Below, piece after piece: positions 12,857 to 23,394 of a stretch of 64,000 nt of DNA (the first letter of the stretch is position 1; the number at the start of each line of letters is the position of its first letter). The position numbers and the translations under genes were made by a program. Below the pieces are notes generated by a model. That model did no database searches. It was not told the DNA's origin and saw nothing but the letters and a program-made list of their open reading frames with translations. Source of the DNA: Austropuccinia psidii (lineage: Eukaryota; Basidiomycota; Pucciniomycetes; Pucciniales; Sphaerophragmiaceae); the NCBI GenBank assembly GCA_023105745.1, contig JALGQZ010000018.1, positions 10,677,338 to 10,741,337 on the forward strand. Direction: 5' to 3'.

Positions 12857-13327
12857 ATCAGAAATCTATGAGTGGTATTTTTCTAAAGAGAACCCACTTG
12901 AGCCATCTCACACTAGAACTGTAGAAGTTAGATGAGAGGGGAATATTTTTTTCACCCTCATTTGGCTTATTTTTATCCATAAACTCTGTATTTTTGATTC
13001 TGGCTCAATTTGGCGGGCACCATTAGATAGTCCTGATTGGGAGCTTCAGTTTGAATATCCATTTTATGGGGTTCTGCCACTTCCTCTGGATTTTGGAAGG
13101 AGGTGAAAATAAAGTTTATGCTCATTTCTTGCTTTGAGGTTGAATAACTCTTTCATTACTTGTCCTATTTTTATGAGAGTTGTATCTTTGTAATGTGGTG
13201 ACGTTCCCCTTTAATCTCTATGAGAATTGTTCAATAAGTCTACTTTTAGTAGGCATTTTTGCTCTACAATTCTTTTATTGTATTTTTGTGTTATGCTTGT
13301 GCTGTTCTTTTGATTCACAACCTGACA

Positions 13328-14384
13328 AGATGTTTTGTTACTGATATCCAAACTTTCATTAAGGAACCTTATGAGTCTAATGACCAACCATGAGGTAATT
13401 AACTCAAAATATAGAGGTTATTTTATGTAAACTTCTCTGAAATGTGAGCTTTTGTCAAAGGTAATAGGTTCATCTTGAGCCAATCAGCCAAAGTTATTGA
13501 GGCCCACTTTTTTGATTACTTAATTTAAAATTCACATAACGTTTGAGGACTGTCATTTTCTGAATGAAGAAAAAAACTAATATCACACCATTTATCTTAT
13601 AGATGTGGGGATTACTTTATATATGGTGCATATTTGGCTATAATAGGTTCTGATGCTAATATTTTCCTAATATTAGCTATCAAATATAAATTTCCTTGTT
13701 TTCAGGAAGATTAAAATGTATTCTATTATATGATTTAAAAATGTTTTGAGAATATATTGAAAGAATTTAACATCAAATACCATAAATGAGGAGGAATGTC
13801 AAGTTGATAAGCTTGAGATGACAATACTAACATGATTGGATGCAAGCTTCTTGCATATACTCTTTTTCTGTTATGGATACGGGAGGCTTTCTGCCCATTT
13901 CAGTTTATGAATTTATTACAATTTGTATATTTTTGGCTTTATTGGCATCATGACTTTTGCATTGAAAAGGCATAACAGAAAATTTCTTGCGATGTAATGC
14001 CCCTTTTGAAGTGAATGAGAATACTCAAAAAGGCCTCTTCATTTTATGCATGATAAACGCCGATTGGCGCACCTGAGAACTTTTAAATGAAGAAACGCAA
14101 AAAGCCTTGAGCATATTCAAGTCAAACTATCAGTCATCCCTTTTTTATCATTTGTTTTAATACACCTATCCAGACGCAAAACGTTAACCGATGAAATTAT
14201 CAATAAATAAACATGCGGAAATGGTATTAAAGTTACAAGTACTTGATCTTTTTGATAGGTTGTGGAGGGATTTCTCGATTCACAATGGCCTTTATTATGG
14301 GGTTTATATAACTAATACAAAATGAAAGACGCAGGTGTGAATGTGTGGTATCACATTGAGCAAGACTTATCAAATTTTAAGTCA
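13328..14384. other. Flank downstream of UPRT; conserved from about 13,960
   Basis: No gene is seen. From 13,328 to about 13,950 this aligns with 54,420-55,280 only at repeat-like identity, with several hundred extra bases in the second copy. From about 13,960 to 14,384 it is nearly identical to 55,290-55,709 although non-coding, and presumably includes the UPRT 3' untranslated region. The change in identity is abrupt to the eye. Confidence 0.55.
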
Positions 14385-15319
14385 TCATCCTATTGTATTA
14401 AAGAGACGATCCCCACTATCGCCTAGCCCCGGAAATATCATTCCATTTTGTAATTCTTGATCAACCCCACCACACCAAATTTCAAGACCCTTGCATCCAC
14501 TTATTACAGATTTGAGACCAGGCATACTTGCCAAAATGGTGATCAACTTGATGTTTTGGATATCAATTCCGGCGTCTTGTAAAATGTTGCAAGCCGCGAT
14601 CGCTGTCCCACCTAGATTTGAAACCAAAGTTATATCATGGCTATTTGTCTTTTAACTCGAGTCAACACAGAATAATACATACCCGTAGCCAAGATGGGAT
14701 CAAGCAAAAACACAGTTTCAACATTTGGCTTTTCAGGTAGCTTTTGAAAATATTCCACTGGTTGTAAGGACACTTTATCACGAAAGAGTCCAAGATGAAA
14801 GACGGACGCTTCCGGGAATATATCCAGAAAAGCTAAAAAGAGCGAAATTTAACTGCTGATATGAAGGTCTACCATAGGTTACTTCTTACCGTCTGTCATG
14901 CCGAGTCCAGCTCTAAGAATTGGGGCAATTCCTATACGCCCCGAAAGAGTGGTCCCAATGTAGGGGGCCACTGGAGATTGTAACTGTTTTATGGTTCAAA
15001 ACTCAAGATAAATAGCTTTGAACAAGACAGTGGGAGAAGAAAACAAGTAGCCCACCCCCTCAATCGATACAGTCTCTAAGCTACGTGAAGCTTCGACTGC
15101 CAAAAATAACGAAAGGTCTTTTAGTAACTTTCCTAAAGAGAGACGAATGAGAGAATTGATAGTTGGATGAGCGTCTCTATCTCAAATTGATTCTTGGGGA
15201 AACTTGAAAAATCATGTTTTAAACAAGGAAATCACTCAACGAAACTCCGAGCTGGAAGTATTCTTATTCCTCAGCTGCAAAATTTTGCACTTGACAACAG
15301 GGTGGGAAGAGCTGCACAT
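14385..15319 (-). CDS. Uracil phosphoribosyltransferase, five exons (copy 1)
   Basis: The enzyme joins uracil to PRPP to give UMP in pyrimidine salvage, in the cytosol. Exons on the minus strand: 15,319-15,241, 15,132-15,056, 14,983-14,890, 14,832-14,683 and 14,611-14,385. Introns of 108, 72, 57 and 71 bp all start GT and end AG. Splicing gives 208 residues. Visible motifs are HPVVK (6-10), PILRAGLGMTD (73-83), EYFQKLP (110-116), the PRPP loop LLDPILATGGTA (126-137) and the uracil-binding PGLGDSGDRLF (194-204). Length and exon-by-exon alignment match the 208-residue E. coli Upp type. The start is the first ATG before HPVVK. The frame continues upstream to a possible acceptor (cttag), so an extra 5' exon is possible. 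The second intron donor (gtgggc) is weak. The frame is intact and lies among dead transposons. Identification is firm; the 5' end is less certain. Confidence 0.93.
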
Positions 15320-15840
15320 GTTCCGTTTCTGAACCGTTAGTGAGTGGCTCTAAGTTGGAATGATCCAAATTGTTTGAGCTTACATGTGAAGATTTTGGAG
15401 TGCATAAGTTGATTCCATCTTATAGATATTATTAAACAATTATTTTGGATGATTATTTTTGATAGCAGAAATTTGGAAGCTGGATGGAAAATGAGGATAA
15501 GGAAATCTGGAGGGGGCGGTCAAGAAGCAAAATGAGTTGCCCCAGTGGGAAACTGAGCGGAGAATCAGAAGGCGCATACAACTGGCCCTGTTCAGACAAC
15601 GCGTTGGGGCTTAGCCTGCGCTCTCAGGAAAAAGGACCACCACCAAGTTTGTGAGTGGAAATCTTTCCATAAAGTGGGATTTAGAAGCTAATTTTATGCC
15701 ATTTCAACTTGAAAATCACTTTTTGGGGGAAGCTAAATTGCACTGAGGTTAATTTTTCTGGAACAAGGCAGGAGCAAACAAAAATTTTTCTTAGAAAATC
15801 CTCAAAAAGGACTTCAAAATCTGTTCTACAAAATGAGTTA
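15320..15840 (-). promoter_or_regulatory. Conserved upstream region of UPRT (copy 1)
   Basis: This non-coding stretch keeps roughly 97% identity by eye with 56,645-57,160, then identity falls sharply. Its position directly upstream of the UPRT start suggests promoter and 5' leader. I see no certain TATA box. It contains a GC-richer block (about 15,535-15,650) holding a small plus-strand open frame. Confidence 0.45.
15532..15654 (+). other. 40-codon divergent open frame upstream of UPRT (copy 1)
   Basis: It runs ATG to TGA on the plus strand, starting MSCPSGKLSG and ending KGPPPSL, opposite in direction to UPRT. A good splice-donor match, gtgagt, begins at 15,651, so it could be a first exon. 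Against coding: copy 2 (56,857-56,979) differs at three codons and all three change the amino acid. No family is recognised. Confidence 0.25.
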
Positions 15841-18800
15841 TTTAAGAGCTTGTCAAGATTTCCTTGATTCTTTCAAGCTTTATTGTTAATTTCAAATGTA
15901 TGAAATAGAAGGTTGAGCTGTGAACAAATGAAACATTCAATTCAAGGAACCTATTAGTTTGTGACTATATACTGTGGTGCTTCATACTATTAATACCAGA
16001 ATGAAGCTATCCAAGATAACTCCCAAATGTTCAAGATAATGATGAAGTAGTAGGGGATGTCAAAGTCATCAAATCTCACCTAACAATAAAACATGATTTG
16101 AATCCCAAATCCCATAGGAGAAAACCAAGTTTTTCATTTGTAAATGCCATGCAATTTTAACTCAGTCCCCTGGTATCTTCACAAAATGCTGTTTTTCTGG
16201 GATTTCATGAATGAAAGCTAACCAAAATTATATTTTGCTATGGATTCATAATGCATATGGGTATTATTTATTCTTTCGGAAATCCATTTTCACAAATCCC
16301 TTCAAAAATAATGTCATTCAATTATCATGCCTTGAGCCAAATCAAAACCCAACAATTCAAGAACAAAGGCCACTTTTTTCCTTCCTCATCCATCTTTTTA
16401 TTGAATAAGCTTAGATTACTTAACAATAATAAATTTGCTCTCAATAAAATTCAATTTTGAGTCATGTTCTGGTACTAGCCACTAAAATTCCATATGAAGG
16501 CCCCCTTTATCAAAGAAGAATAGCTTTTGAATTGTGAAAACTGAGATGAACAAGGGATATTGCCATAAATTAAACCTCATTTCAAGCAGACTTAAAGATT
16601 GGTGGAAAAAATACAAAAAACATATATGGCAACCAAGCAAATTTTAAAACTAAACTGGAGATGTTATAGCTGAAGAAGAAAATTGTAAATTTATAAAGTT
16701 AATTTCTTAAATGCTTGACAGTATGTGTACTTCCTTTGTATAAATGACCACACTCTTTCGTCATAAGCCCGATTTCACTCCTATTGAAAGTTGTGAATCT
16801 CCAGAAAAATATGGTTTGAATAATCATTATGAGAATGAAGCTTAAACCATTAATGTAAGTCATCTTTACCTGTAATACCTTTTGTGATCTCATGAAATTT
16901 GCTTTCCATTTTCAAGGGTAATAATTGACCTTAGCCACATCTTTGATGTTTACTATTTTATTAATGTTGATGATTATGATATACTTCAAAATGAAAGCCT
17001 GATTTATGAATTTGTTGATATTCTTGAATATTCTACTTTTCAATGATGTTAATCATGGGAACTTCCTTTTTAAGAGAAGTAAACTGCATCCAAGTTTGAC
17101 ACAAAAGAGGAATCAAGTGCATATTCCAAACCTAAATGAAAATAGTGGTTATAGGAAGAGTATGATTGATGTGATTGTACCACATTATGAATTTTTGTGG
17201 AGCCCTGCAAGAAAGTTACCCCTTATACATATTAATATTCAATTAAATATCACTGATTGAATATTGTTTTTAGCCCATGAGTGGGATTTTAGTCTATTTC
17301 TGAAGTGGGACGCAGAGAAATGGCCTTAGGGGAAGGCACAGAATTTTGAAATTCAACAATTTGAAGGGAGTAAATTTTAAAAAAATTGGAGTTTGATTAG
17401 GAACAACACAAAATGAAACATGAATCCAAAAAACAAGTAATAAGTAATCTTAGTTGAAGGGAAGGAAATGATGGATGGATCTCACCATAGAAGCTCTGTG
17501 ATCAACAAGGATCATCTAATAGTATGAGAATATCCTGGCTTCATTAGCTTATAGTTAATATATTATCACAGTTTTTATCTTTAAATGTATCAATTTTCAT
17601 TTGGTAATTCCTCTGTTCATTGACCCAATTATTTAAAGTTGTAATTAACATATCAATTGAGTCTTATGATACATTTCTTGAGCTACTATGTTGACATACA
17701 TAATGTGAGAATGTGGCACTGTTTCCAGTTTTTACGCATCATTCAAATGGAATTGAATTTTCAAGTTCATTTTTAAAAATGATCATTTGGAATGGAAAAT
17801 TTCAAGCAATTTTGAGACTTGTCCATGTGATTTCAGAGTAACATTTAATCTCTCAATTGAATTTCGCATTTGAACACTTGTTGAAATTGAGCCTGTGGCA
17901 GTTAAATGGCTATTTGGGTTGTAATTAACTTTACATATTATTTGAATGTGGATTTTAAAATTAGTAAAAAAATAATTGTAACTGCATTTGTGTGGATTTT
18001 TCCCAGTGCGCTTGATAATTTGTCTTTTCATGTTTGAATGCTAGTTTGTTATATTTCTCAATGAATTTTTATTTGGAATTTTCAACATTTAACTAAATGA
18101 GGCATGCTTAAGGGGAGAAACTTGAAATATAGTGGAGTAATGTTCATTTCTTATTTGGAAGGCAATGTTGAGTTTGTTTGTAAGATTTTCATTTGATGTT
18201 TAATATTTTCTATATTTTCAATGTATGTTTGAATTTTTTTTGATTATACTTCAATTTCTATTTTTTATTTTTGGAATCGCATTCAAATTATTTATGAAAT
18301 TTCAGCCTGACTAAATGATGTAGCTCTAAGATGATGATAAATGAAGAGGCTCAAGAGAGAATATGAGTCATCACAAGGAACTTATGGAAAATAATGTGAG
18401 TAGAATAGAGTTCAAGAGAGAACACCTGAAGATGCTCAATAGAGAATAACAGTCATAACAAGGAACCTATAGAGATTCAGCTGAGTAGACTGCATGAGTT
18501 CCCATTTACTCAGCGCCAATAAGGTATATAGATATAATATTGAGGAGTAATAAAACGTAGCTCTTATGGAATAACTAGTTTGCCTATGAAGCAAACGAAG
18601 AGGCTTTGAACTAGTTCAGCCATAAACTTAGTCTAACAAATGGATTACTCTGAAGTAGTGAAATTTCTCCAGACAATAAGTACCTTAACACCCTTCAATT
18701 CTCCAATCTCACAATTGAATTTATTTTCAGTGAGCCACATGTTGAATTCTTAAGATATGTTGATTAAGCAGATCGTAAATCATGTCTTGAATGGGAATAT

Positions 18801-18900
18801 GGAAGATAAAAATGATGTCTTCTTTGAGAAAATTCTGGCACCATTGAAATCAAATTTTGATTTCAAGAATCTGATTTTGATAAAGTTGATTCTTCATTAA
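15841..18900. other. Unassigned repeat DNA, duplicated
   Basis: It aligns with about 57,160-60,150 at roughly 75-85% identity by eye, with many indels. I find no retrotransposon domain. Short open frames in one copy are broken or changed in the other, for example at 17,006-17,260 compared with 58,303-58,548, so none is supported as a gene. Around 18,310-18,500 phrases such as caagagagaa and gaacctat repeat; this may belong to the LTR end of the copia element that follows, which I could not delimit. Confidence 0.4.
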
Positions 18901-19247
18901 TGCCAAGCTTGACCTCTATTTGGCTTCATGTAAAGAGATACATATTACCTCCTGTTTTGACATCTTCCACTCTATTGGTCAATTGAAGAAGAGGATCTTG
19001 AGTGGTGATTGGAGCCCAAATCCAGATCCTAGCATCCCCATATCATACAATTATCACCTACTCTTAAAAGAGTGACTTCCCATGTGCCTGTCTCACACAA
19101 TTAATGCACGACATGCTCATGACCAGGGTTGTTGAGAAAATGAGAGAGTGTAGAGGAAGAGAAGGCAAACTCTGGTCAAGTAGAGGTAGTTAGATAGTTA
19201 AGAAGACCAATAGCTCCGAAATAAATAATAGGACTGCCCTTAGAGCA
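18900..19247 (-). pseudogene. Ty1/copia pol remnant, RT thumb side (first copy)
   Basis: Minus-strand similarity to copia pol continues below the solo LTR-A and aligns with 60,240-60,576 in the second copy, where the frame is better preserved (SLSLGPLFCDLC, then GLNYLLPLLHN and HGKSLFEE). Stops and indels break it. The last five bases, gagca, are the target duplicated by the LTR-A insertion. Confidence 0.55.
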
Positions 19248-20901
19248 TGCAGGCCTTTGAGATAAGACCAAATATCGAAAAAGGTCACAAGAAAAACTCT
19301 ATAATAATTATTCCTCCAAAATATTATCTTGAAATAAGTAGAAATACCACAGAAAGGATAAATCCTGAGTTAAATTAGAATCTGATGAATAAACATGTGA
19401 AATAAGCTACACCATTATATTCCCCATGATAAAACACACATATACCATCTCCATGGAATATCTGTCAAGTCAATAACTAATGAGTAATAAGCTAAAAATG
19501 CCATAAAAACACATAAACTCTTATTTATCTCAGGAACCAATGAGACAACATGTGTAATAAATTGCACCATTGGATTCTGCATGAAAGCCTACAAATAAAG
19601 AAATCTTATTTTATTTTTCTAAAGTCAATCTTTAAGGAATTAAGCTGAATATACACACTTTTTTGGTCAGTGCATACATTCATGGTTTTTAGCTAATATC
19701 TCTTGAAATATACATGATAGAGAGTTAAACCCACAATAAAGTTAACACATGATTATTGCAGGCACACAGATATGAACTTTATTTGAAAAACAGAATTCAC
19801 TCTCTGAAGAGCTGTAGCGTGTATAACTTGGCAGGTATCAATTATTGAAGCTTAAGCCAAAAATTTATCATTTATGGTCACTCACTGTAATCTGATTTTC
19901 AATTTAACAATTATATAAGTGATAGGATTGGTGAATACTATTATATCATGATGAATACTAAAAAAATACCAATATTTTAGGCTTCTTCCAAGCCTATGAT
20001 GTCATCAAAGTTAGATTTATAGTGATAACTCTAAATAAGGGCGTAATAATGAGATAAGATGGTTTGATCATGATGTAATCATCACTAAAACTTAATATAC
20101 TGATCATTTACAGTGGATACCATCAGTAAAAGTCTACTAGAAGCCTACTGTACTCTAGAAGGGAGGAAGTTACTATAAATAGAGCTCTTTTTACTCTATT
20201 TTCCCCCAGACGCATCAAAAACAATAAACCATTCAATAAAAATGCAAAGTATTTATTCTGCATATATAAATCATTTATATTATCAAAGAACAAAGGTGAT
20301 ATCTATTCTAATCATAAATCATGACGTGATTACTCCATTTGTTTAATTGCTTTTGTTATATTTCTGTATAAATCTCATTTCCACGTAAATTTAAGAATAT
20401 TTGTAATTTCTATTATTCTATTTTGTAAATACAATTCAAATAAGTTGTAATTACATGTGTTGGCATAAAATCTTTCAAAATTATTATATTAAGTGTTAAA
20501 ATTAGGTTATTTTCTCTTTTATAATAATTTCTCTCTATTATTACTCTTAATTATTCTTTTATTGATACAAATAGTATTTATATTAATATATAAAATTAAT
20601 AATGGTCATGTTATTGCTATTAGTTGTTTTATATTATCAAAAAAAAATTTCTTATGCCTTTCTCATTTGTTGGTAACAATAATAAAGAGCTTTAAATATA
20701 TTCATTTTTATTATATTATATTTTTGTAATATAAATTATATTATTATATGTATTTAATCATATAATAATTTTACCCCATAATTATGATAATTCTTTATTA
20801 TTATAAATATCATTTATTTTATTAATTTAATGAGAACATTCATAGTACAGGAAGTGAAATATTTGTAATATTTACTTATTGTTTCATAGTCAAAGCTTAC
20901 A
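19248..20901 (+). mobile_element. Solo LTR-A with GAGCA duplication, inside copia
   Basis: It starts tgcaggcctttgagataaga and ends gtttcatagtcaaagcttaca. Perfect 5-bp duplications gagca lie at 19,243-19,247 and 20,902-20,906. The second duplicate reads cttagaacataaatc there (gaaca at 60,572-60,576), an empty site. Length is 1,654 bp. The ends match the two LTRs of element A. It is therefore younger than both the copia element and the duplication. Confidence 0.9.
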
Positions 20902-22080
20902 GAGCATAAATCACAAAATACTGGACCAAGGGACAAGGAGGCCGCCTGAAGAGTTGATGTAGGAAGAAATCCCACCATTTCAAAGTTAATAAATAGCTTT
21001 TTGATAAAGGTTTGTTTCATTCAAAAGATGAGAGAAAGCTTTCTATTTCTGGTGAGTTTTGGGGCCAAGGACTAACTTCAGTTTTCCTAGGTCCTTCATG
21101 TCAAAGGTGGAGCTTATTTCTGCTTTGAAACTTCCAAGATTAACAGTGCCAATGAAAAGATTTTCTACACAAAAATAGACCAATAATGGTTAGTTGAGGT
21201 CCCAACGAAGAGGCAGGGATCATCTGCAGATTTCTGGAAACCAGCATTTGTGAAGAAGAACTTGATCTTGAAATACCAATTTCTTGGACTGTGGAAAATA
21301 AAAGAAAGGAATATACTGAGTCAAAGAAACAAATAACCACTATAAGAGGCTTGATAACCCCCTGTAAGAGAAATGGGAACTCATTTTTCCAGATCTTGGT
21401 TAATGAGGGAAGTCTTCATAGCTAGCAGGGGAAGGTCACAGTACTTTTTAGCACATTGGCCAAGAAGGAGGAGAAAGGTTTCCAATCAGCCAGTTGACGC
21501 ATGGGTATCATGGAATTCAAAACTTATTATTTTAAGAAAACTCCTGAAATAATCCATGCCTTTTCTTCAAGAAGGTTCCCATGGGAATCTGTCTTCTCTC
21601 AGAACACACAGGTGCGGTCTATGAGTCAAAGGTTGTTGGTTCTAGTGACCTCCTCCAGGAAACCATTTATCTTGAGGCTTTAAAATTATTTTTGTATAGC
21701 CAAAATTCAGGAATTGTATTTAGGGGAGGCCATGTATTTTTTTTAAAATACTAAGGAATACCAGTTCTCACTACCACAAAGAAATGGGAAGGAGGTTAGC
21801 TTGAAAGCTCTACAGTAAGTATTTTTGAATTAGAAACAGAGCCTCCAATTTTATTAAGCACCTTATGAGGGATTAGTTCATGTTCCCAGCCCTTGCGCAG
21901 ATTAGGTGGTGGCAGTGAAGGATTTTGAGCAAGTGGAAAATTTGTAATTTCAGGTGGAGGTTCTTCTATCTATTCTGCACCCAGAGACTTGGTAGGACCA
22001 CAGAAATGGACTGAGTATTCAATACCAACATTTTAAGGAGAAACCACCAAGGGATAGGATAAATTAGGAGCACCCACTGT
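20902..22080 (-). pseudogene. Ty1/copia reverse transcriptase remnant (first copy)
   Basis: The minus strand reads copia RT pieces such as KLFINFEMVGFLPTSTLQAASLSLG (here shown only in part as FEMVGF and STLQAASLSLG) and, further upstream, the DMKDLG region around 21,090. The second copy at 60,634-60,849 shows the same region more clearly. Frameshifts separate the pieces. It lies in the expected copia order, after integrase and before the RT thumb fragment. Confidence 0.6.
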
Positions 22081-22082
22081 AG

Positions 22083-22960
22083 TTAGGTGCGTGGGAGTGA
22101 AATCAATAAAATTAGAGGTAAAGATAGACTAATGACGGTAATGAGGCCGGAAAGCTTTGCAATAAAAAGAGTGAAAATCATTGGTAATATATATGCTCTT
22201 ACTCTTGGTTTAAACGAACAAAGGGTTTTATGCCAATCCTCAATACCAATTAGCATAAAGAAAATACCAGAAGTGTCTAATTTTATTTCTACTTTCCCTT
22301 GGGAAGATTCATGATCCCAGTAAAAAAAGTGTGAATACTTCAACGTATTTAAGATTTCAGTGGATCCCATAAAATGACAGGAGTGGGGAGGTTAATTGAT
22401 GCGATAGGTGTTCAATTGAGAACAAACCCTGCAATATGGAAGGATTTCCCCAACCACTCAAAACGTACCCTTTAGTCACAAAAAAGAGCTCTGATTTGCT
22501 CCAAGAGGATGTGGTTACCCCTTTCAGAAACAGGGTTCTTTTTGAGGGTATAACAAGTGGATGATAAGTGAATGATCTCTTTTGACAAAAATATCACAGT
22601 AAATTTATGAATGAAAAATTTGTCACAATTTTCCAATACAATGGCTTTGATAGAATTTGAGGTCTGAATTTTAACAAGAGCTTGAAGTTTTGGAAACTAA
22701 CTGTAATGGCCTGCCTGTTCCTTCAAAAGGTAAACAAAACGCATGTGGGAAACACCATTGGTCAACTGAAATATGTAATTAGTTTTACCACAAGGGACAG
22801 GAGTGATGTGTCCACAGAGGTCCATGTGGACAGCCCAAAGAGTTTGTGATGGAGTAGGAAAGGAGCAAGATGAGGGAGTTTAGATAGCAAACAGTAGGTG
22901 TAGTTTATTTGATAAAAATCAATTCCAGCAAGAATTTTAAAAGCCATCCATTGACTTGCA
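22083..22960 (-). pseudogene. Ty1/copia integrase remnant
   Basis: The minus strand around 22,750-22,840 reads HMDLCGHITPVPCGKTNY, then GVSHMRFVYLLKEQAG; the D in HMDLCG is the first catalytic residue of a copia integrase core. Around 22,500-22,580 it reads YTLKKNPVSERGNHILLEQI, containing the conserved catalytic-glutamate block (SERGN). Positions 22,083-22,370 carry the integrase tail, with HGKVEIKL-like and VRAYILP pieces in shifting frames. Several stops are present. Integrase before RT is the copia gene order, so the element runs toward lower coordinates. Confidence 0.8.
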
Positions 22961-23394
22961 TGTCCAAGGCTTTGATATAAGGTAAAGGGATAACCTGGGA
23001 CTTCTAAAAGTGCTAAATTGGGTGAGGAGGTATTGATATGGATTGAATCATTATCAATAGCAGCTGTTAATATTATCTCTTCATCCTTATTTTATATATT
23101 TCCTCCTCCTTTAAAGCCTTTCAAAATCACCCCATCTTTACAGTATTGGCCAAGAGAGACCAATGTTGAGGAGAAAAAATGAAAAGCCAAAGCTTTTGGA
23201 AAAACTAGGTCAAATAACAAGGTTCTCAGGCACAAAGTTCCCTCTGAACTGACTTTCAATAGGGGAAAGGATAGTTTCTTTATATGGAGTGGTATTTACA
23301 AATTTCCTATTTTTAAGGGCAATAGTGTTGGACCAACCACTATCCATGATGGGTTGGTTGGATTTAGCCAGAGGAGTTACCGGAATGAAATGGT
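22961..23394 (-). pseudogene. Ty1/copia protease remnant
   Basis: Minus-strand reading at about 23,330-23,350 gives IMDSGWSNT followed by NRKFVNTTPYKETI. This is the copia protease active-site region; the usual DSGAS or DSGCS is DSGWS here. It continues with broken frames into integrase. The upstream gag part is cut off by solo LTR-B inserted at 23,395; only about 19 further bases (24,832-24,850) remain beyond it before the next LTR. Confidence 0.75.

Larger units (their letters stand above)
10014..13327 (-). mobile_element. Solo LTR-B-like element, split by LTR-D (first copy)
   Basis: The left end tgtaagggtgacactatgat and the right end gattcacaacctgaca match the ends of LTR-B (tgtcagggtgagtctatgat; gagtcacaggctgaca). 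Flanks are agaag (10,009-10,013) and agatg (13,328-13,332), a 5-bp duplication with one mismatch. It is interrupted by solo LTR-D at 10,935-12,856; without that insert it is about 1.39 kb. The second copy at 53,022-54,419 lacks LTR-D. This insertion is therefore older than the duplication and LTR-D is younger. Confidence 0.75.

Noticed and set aside
14064..14085. cgcc-gatt-ggcg hairpin downstream of UPRT as a terminator
   Set aside because: The arms are only four bases and this is a eukaryotic gene; conservation here is shared by the whole island.
14612..14627. MVSN as the start of an 80-codon UPRT fragment
   Set aside because: These codons are the end of intron 4. Splicing at 14,611/14,683 joins LATG to GTAIAA and restores the PRPP loop.
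15140..15165. HPTINSLIR as the UPRT N-terminus
   Set aside because: It resembles the HPLV start but leaves a gap of about nine residues. The true HPVVK start lies in the exon at 15,319-15,241, and this text is intron 1 ending in tttag.
16211..16460. Short plus-strand frames of 65-69 codons
   Set aside because: The second copy changes length and many residues, and no motif is present, so they are treated as chance frames in repeat DNA.
17783..18031. 82-codon minus-strand frame
   Set aside because: The matching stretch of copy 2 (about 59,040-59,290) has stops and shifts, so no coding constraint is visible.
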